From: Knoellia sp. Soil729
GTDB taxonomy: Bacteria; Actinomycetota; Actinomycetes; Actinomycetales; Dermatophilaceae
Direction: 5' to 3'
Assembly: GCF_001427985.1 (NCBI RefSeq)
Contig: NZ_LMSA01000002.1
Span: forward strand, 445,397-509,396
DNA length: 64,000 nucleotides
Shown here in pieces: positions 60,896-64,000 of the stretch; positions within the stretch are counted from its first letter, which is position 1, and each line of letters begins with the position of its first letter. Below the pieces are notes generated by a model, which saw only the letters and a program-made list of their open reading frames with translations, ran no database searches and was not told where the DNA came from. The translations under genes and the position numbers were made by a program.

Positions 60896-61353
60896 TGGTC
60901 CTCGCCTCCTCGGACGACGATGGTGGAGGTCGAGGTGCACACCGGCTCGCCGCCGGCGGTGAGCTCGGTGCGGGTCGTGATCATCGCGTGGCCACCGGCC
61001 ATGCGGATCGCGTCGACGGTGAGCTCACCGAGGAGCTCGTCACCGGCCGCGATCGGGCGATGATGGACGAAACGCTGCTCGCCATGGACGACGCGGCTGT
61101 AGTCGATGCCCGCCTCGGGATCCAGAATGTATTCGCGGTCGCACTTCTGCCCCAGGGTCACGGCGAACGTGGGCGGTGCGATGACGTCGGGATGGCCGGC
61201 AGCACGGGCCACCTCGGCGTCACGGTGCATGGGGTCGTCCGAGCCGACCGCGTCGGCGAAGGCGGCAATGTCGGCTGCACTCACGGCATACGGACCGCTT
61301 GGGGGGTAGGTGCGCCCCACGAAGTCGGTGTTGACCACGGAAGTCTCGCTCAT
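60892..61353 (-). CDS. FAS1-like dehydratase, MaoC N-terminal type (HadA-like)
   Basis: A 153-residue partner of the hydratase above: TYPPSGPYAVSAADIAAFAD, DAEVARAAGHPDVIAPPTFA and HGEQRFVHHRPIAAGDELLG match the MaoC_dehydrat_N/HadA family, which lacks the full catalytic dyad and shapes the substrate pocket. It follows rpmG by 81 nt containing a hairpin. The order rpmG-hadA-hadB near secE is conserved with mycobacteria. Confidence 0.85.
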   Translation of the reverse strand: MSETSVVNTDFVGRTYPPSGPYAVSAADIAAFADAVGSDDPMHRDAEVARAAGHPDVIAPPTFAVTLGQKCDREYILDPEAGIDYSRVVHGEQRFVHHRPIAAGDELLGELTVDAIRMAGGHAMITTRTELTAGGEPVCTSTSTIVVRGGEDQ

Positions 61354-61380
61354 GCGCCCACTCTAGAGACCCGGGAACGA

Positions 61381-61416
61381 CGAAGCCGCCCGGCACCGTG
61401 AGGTGGGGCGGCTTCG
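61381..61416 (-). terminator. Hairpin after rpmG
   Basis: 11-bp arms CGAAGCCGCCC/GGGCGGCTTCG with a 14-nt loop, 18 nt past the rpmG stop and 27 nt ahead of the hadA-like start. It likely terminates or attenuates rpmG transcription. Confidence 0.7.
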
Positions 61417-61434
61417 GCGGACGAGGCGCTGGGG

Positions 61435-61602
61435 TCAGCGGGTCTCGCGGTGCTCGGTGTGCTTCTTGCAGCGGGGGCAGAACTTCGCCAGCTCGAGCCG
61501 GTCGGGGTCGTTCCGACGGTTCTTCTTGGTGATGTAGTTGCGCTCCTTGCACTCCGTGCACGCCAGGGTGATCTTGGGGCGGACGTCAGTGGCCTTGGCC
61601 AT
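61435..61602 (-). CDS. rpmG: 50S ribosomal protein L33, zinc-binding form
   Basis: A 55-residue L33: [40 protein letters not shown], and [15 protein letters not shown]. Two CxxC pairs (CTEC, CPRC) mark the zinc-containing C+ form. The ATG at 61602 is the standard start. It follows tRNA-Met, as in mycobacteria (thrT-metT-rpmG2). Confidence 0.97.
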   Translation of the reverse strand: MAKATDVRPKITLACTECKERNYITKKNRRNDPDRLELAKFCPRCKKHTEHRETR

Positions 61603-61739
61603 CGGGGCAACCTGCTCTCGAAAAGGGTGATCGTGGTGTGATGCAAACTGTGTGTCGCGCCAGTTCAACGATGTGGCTTCACGCGACGACCAGCACAACA
61701 GAGTACGCGGGTTCGGGTATTCCCCGAAATCGCGCTGCG

Positions 61740-61813
61740 TAGCGGGAGCGGGGCTCGATCCCGCGACCTCACGATTATGAGTCGTGCGCTCTAACCAGCT
61801 GAGCTACCCCGCC
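61740..61813 (-). tRNA. trnM: tRNA-Met (CAT), elongator
   Basis: A 74-nt cloverleaf on the minus strand: acceptor GGCGGGG/TCCCGCT (G-U at both ends), D arm AGCTCAGCTGGTTAGAGC, anticodon loop CTCATAA (CAT), T stem GCGGG/CCCGC. The T loop reads ATCGAGC, with A in place of the usual T54. The G1-U72 closing pair and lack of the initiator GGG/CCC anticodon stem favour elongator Met. CCA is not encoded. Confidence 0.93.
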
Positions 61814-61857
61814 TTGGGGGCCGGAGGTCACCACCGTGCGGCGATGACCCTGACCAG

Positions 61858-61930
61858 AGCCCCCTGTCGGAATCGAACCGACGACCTTTTCCTTACCATG
61901 GAAACGCTCTACCGACTGAGCTAAGGGGGC
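61858..61930 (-). tRNA. trnT: tRNA-Thr (GGT)
   Basis: A 73-nt cloverleaf on the minus strand: acceptor GCCCCCT/AGGGGGC, D arm AGCTCAGTCGGTAGAGC, anticodon stem TTTCC/GGAAA with loop ATGGTAA (anticodon GGT) and T loop TTCGATT. CCA is not encoded. It lies 44 nt upstream of tRNA-Met in the same direction. Confidence 0.95.
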
Positions 61931-62016
61931 GTTTCAGGCACCGGGTCAGACCCGGGCTGAGTGCGTCGGGAATGCTACACGGACACCTGCGCGGGGGTGA
62001 AATCCGGTCCTCGTGC

Positions 62017-63060
62017 TCAGCCTCCGAGGCTGATGACGGTCATCCCCGGCGACGTCGGCGGGGAGTCCATCGCGGCCAGTGCCGCACCGGCCCGGTCCAG
62101 CGGCAGGACCTCGCCGACGAGCAGGTCCGGCCGGAGCCTGCCCTCGGTGATGAGCGCCAGCATCGGGGCGTACTCGTGGGCGGCCATGCCGTGCGAGCCG
62201 TGGATCTCGAGCTCCTGGGCGATGACCCGGTCCATGGGCAGCGGCGGCGTCGACGAGGGGCCGAGAAGCAGGCCGACCTGGACGTGCCGGCCCCGGCGTC
62301 GCAGGGAGCTGACCGAGGCGACCGCCGTGGCGGGGGTGCCGAGGGCGTCGATGGAGACGTGGGTTCCGCCGCCGGTGAGCTCGCGGATGGCGGCCGCCGT
62401 GTCGGTTTGGATGGTGGCGTTGACGACGTGCTCGGCGCCGAGCTCCCGGGCTCGCGCGAGGGCCGAGTCGGCCACGTCGACGGCGACGACGCGGGCGCCG
62501 AGCGCCACGCCGATCATCACGGCGGACAGTCCGACTCCGCCGCAGCCGTGAACAGCGAGCCATTGGTCGGGCGTGAGCCGGCCATGCGCCGTGAGGGCGC
62601 GGAAGGCGGTGGCGAAGCGGCAGCCCAGCGAGGCGGCAGTGACGAAGTCGATCTCGTCGGGCAACGCGACCAGGTTGGCGTCGGCTGCGCTGATGGCGAC
62701 GCGTTCGGCGAAGGACCCGCGTCCCGTGAAGCCGGGCTGGGTCTGGTCGGGGCAGACCTGCGCGTCGCCGGTGATGCACAGGTCGCACACGCCGCAGCCG
62801 CAGACGAACGGCACGGTGACGCGGTCGCCGACGAGCCACTTGGTGACGTCGACACCGACCTCGGCGACGGTGCCGGCCAGCTCGTGGCCGGGGATCTGCG
62901 GGAGCGGCACGGGGTCGTGGCCCTTCCAGGCGTGCCAGTCCGAGCGGCAGACACCGGTCGCCCCCACGGCGACGACGACTCCGCCGGGCTCGCAGACCGG
63001 GTCCGGGACGTCGGTCAGCGTGGGTGCCTCCCCGTAGGCGGAGTACTGGATGGCCCTCAT
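62017..63060 (-). CDS. Zinc-dependent medium-chain alcohol dehydrogenase
   Basis: A 347-residue MDR enzyme. The catalytic zinc Cys is in TGVCRSDWHAWKGHDP with the following PGHELAGTVAEVG; the structural zinc cluster is CGVCDLCITGDAQVC near residue 95; the NAD(P)-binding motif is VHGCGGVGLSAVMIGVALGA. The ATG at 63060 (MRAIQYSAYGEAP) is preferred over an in-frame start at 63078. Substrate unknown. It is divergent from the ASCH-type gene. Confidence 0.9.
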   Translation of the reverse strand: MRAIQYSAYGEAPTLTDVPDPVCEPGGVVVAVGATGVCRSDWHAWKGHDPVPLPQIPGHELAGTVAEVGVDVTKWLVGDRVTVPFVCGCGVCDLCITGDAQVCPDQTQPGFTGRGSFAERVAISAADANLVALPDEIDFVTAASLGCRFATAFRALTAHGRLTPDQWLAVHGCGGVGLSAVMIGVALGARVVAVDVADSALARARELGAEHVVNATIQTDTAAAIRELTGGGTHVSIDALGTPATAVASVSSLRRRGRHVQVGLLLGPSSTPPLPMDRVIAQELEIHGSHGMAAHEYAPMLALITEGRLRPDLLVGEVLPLDRAGAALAAMDSPPTSPGMTVISLGG

Positions 63061-63116
63061 GGGCCCAGTCTCACGCACGGTGCCCGCGCTGCCAGCGCGA
63101 CTGGCAGAGTGGCCGC

Positions 63117-63653
63117 ATGAGTGACGACGTGACGACGCAGTCCGGCGAGGGCTCCCTCGAGACCGTTGACGAGCGGGTCCACACCTTCTGGGAGGTGGCC
63201 AGCGCGCACGCCCGCCTCAACGGTGTCCCGGCCTACTTCGGGCCCAATGTCCTCGACTCGGTGCCGCCGCCCGCGTGGTCGTTCGGCACCGGAGCAGAGG
63301 AGGCCGACAACCTGCTCGCCCTGGTCCTCGCCGGCACGAAGACGGCGACCGCGAGCGCGCAGTGGGACTACGCGGCGGATAACGAACCCCTGCCCGAGCC
63401 CGGCGCGCTGAGCATCATCCTCGCCGGGACAGGGCAGCCCCGAGCCCTCATCGAGACGACGGACGTCGAGATCGTGCCCTTCGACCAGGTCACCGAGGAG
63501 CACGCCCGGCTCGAGGGCGAGGGCGACCTGTCCCTGGACTACTGGCGCGAGGTGCATGAGAAGTTCTTCCGCGAGGTCGCCACGCACGCTCACGGCTTCG
63601 TCGCCGACATGCCCGTCGTGTGTGAGCGCTTCCGGGTCCTCTACTCGGAGTGA
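63117..63653 (+). CDS. ASCH-domain protein
   Basis: A 178-residue protein of the ASCH/YqfB-like RNA-binding superfamily: VHTFWEVASAHARLNGVPAY, WSFGTGAEEADNLLALVLAG with TKTATAS (the G-x-K-x-x-T/E-x-R-like motif region), ALIETTDVEIVPFDQVTEEH and LSLDYWREVHEKFF. Family members are thought to bind RNA or act as amidohydrolases on modified cytidine. ATG at 63117. There is no conserved neighbour. Confidence 0.82.
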   Translation: MSDDVTTQSGEGSLETVDERVHTFWEVASAHARLNGVPAYFGPNVLDSVPPPAWSFGTGAEEADNLLALVLAGTKTATASAQWDYAADNEPLPEPGALSIILAGTGQPRALIETTDVEIVPFDQVTEEHARLEGEGDLSLDYWREVHEKFFREVATHAHGFVADMPVVCERFRVLYSE

Positions 63654-63839
63654 GCCCTCGATTGGCGGCCGTGAACTAGTCATTTCGCCACCACTTGGAT
63701 GAGCGCTTCTCCTTCGAGAAACGCTGTGTCACCATGAGGCTCCCCTTCATCGGGTGGTCACGGAACCATCATTTCGTACTCTTGACGGCGACCGCGCCGA
63801 CGAGGGCGGCCCGGACCATCCTCCTGCCCGAGGTATGCC

Positions 63840-64000
63840 ATGAGACGGTCCTTTCGCGCTTCGCTTCTTTTCCTGACCACCCTGGCGCTGGCCCTGTCCG
63901 GCCTGTCCTGGGGCCTGACGGGGGCAACGGGGAGCACCGCCTCCTCGGTGGCTGCGGTGGAGACGAGCACGGCCGGGGGCTTCGTCCCCGTGACCCCGAC
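63840..64000 (+). CDS. Secreted protein, 5' end only
   Basis: The first 53 codons of a protein running out of the window. MRRSFRASLLFLTTLALALS is followed by GLSWGLTGATGSTASSVAAV, a Sec signal peptide, then GGFVPVTP. That ending resembles the start of the VPVTPxRxLDTR modules often repeated in large actinobacterial exported proteins, so a secreted or surface protein is likely. The base at 63840 is the ATG chosen; the upstream ATG at 63836 stops after two codons. Confidence 0.6.
   Translation, partial: MRRSFRASLLFLTTLALALSGLSWGLTGATGSTASSVAAVETSTAGGFVPVTP

Overview
The window is chromosomal DNA from a high-GC Gram-positive actinobacterium. The ribosomal superoperon layout, the order rpmG-hadA-hadB near tRNA-Trp/secE/nusG, two LppX-like lipoproteins between rplA and rplJ, a DUF5709-type acidic protein and GC-rich codon use all point to Actinomycetes. 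A member of Intrasporangiaceae or a close relative is my best guess, but this is inference from gene content and not from a marker comparison. Most genes lie on the minus strand.

Layout by coordinate: (1) 1-5073: a partial luciferase-like oxidoreductase and map, then three non-ribosomal genes (a TDT-family transporter, an FMN reductase, and an AbiEi-like/DUF559-like nuclease gene bracketed by two related palindromes), then adk. (2) 5073-16667, minus strand: secY-rplO-rpmD-rpsE-rplR-rplF-rpsH-rpsZ-rplE-rplX-rplN-rpsQ-rpmC-rplP-rpsC-rplV-rpsS-rplB-rplW-rplD-rplC-rpsJ, the spc and S10 clusters. (3) 17064-18874: a YihY-family membrane protein and a secreted protein. (4) 19137-23580: the str cluster tuf-fusA-rpsG-rpsL. 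(5) 24049-34839: a GNAT acetyltransferase, rpoC, rpoB, rplL, rplJ and a lipoprotein. (6) 34920-45746: a complete mce operon (ATPase, two YrbE permeases, MceA-F, two Mce-associated proteins) lying between rplJ and rplA, with a lipoprotein gene of the same family on each side. (7) 45972-49389: lipoprotein, rplA, rplK, nusG, secE, tRNA-Trp. (8) 49590-53443: a five-gene operon of ECF sigma factor, anti-sigma factor fused to a polytopic membrane domain, ABC ATPase and two membrane proteins. (9) 53574-58983, plus strand: aminotransferase, DUF5709-type protein, adenosine deaminase, an XRE regulator followed by a duplicated add 3' end, and three overlapping genes ending in a phosphoesterase. (10) 58984-61930, minus strand: YjbQ, murB, hadB-like, hadA-like, rpmG, tRNA-Met, tRNA-Thr. 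(11) 62017-64000: alcohol dehydrogenase, an ASCH-type protein, and the start of a secreted protein.

Functionally the window is mostly translation and transcription machinery (ribosomal proteins, EF-Tu, EF-G, RNA polymerase beta and beta', NusG) together with SecY/SecE. It also holds cell-envelope functions: the Mce transporter, MurB and HadAB-type dehydratases.

The most unusual signals are at the DNA level. First, the octamer GTATGCCG/CGGCATAC occurs about 34 times by hand count, against roughly 2 expected from base composition, in several codon phases and in both orientations. It also forms the arms of hairpins placed between co-transcribed ribosomal and RNA polymerase genes. Second, two long palindromes with covarying arms bracket the nuclease-like gene that splits adk from map. 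No rRNA, CRISPR array, transposase or integrase was seen.
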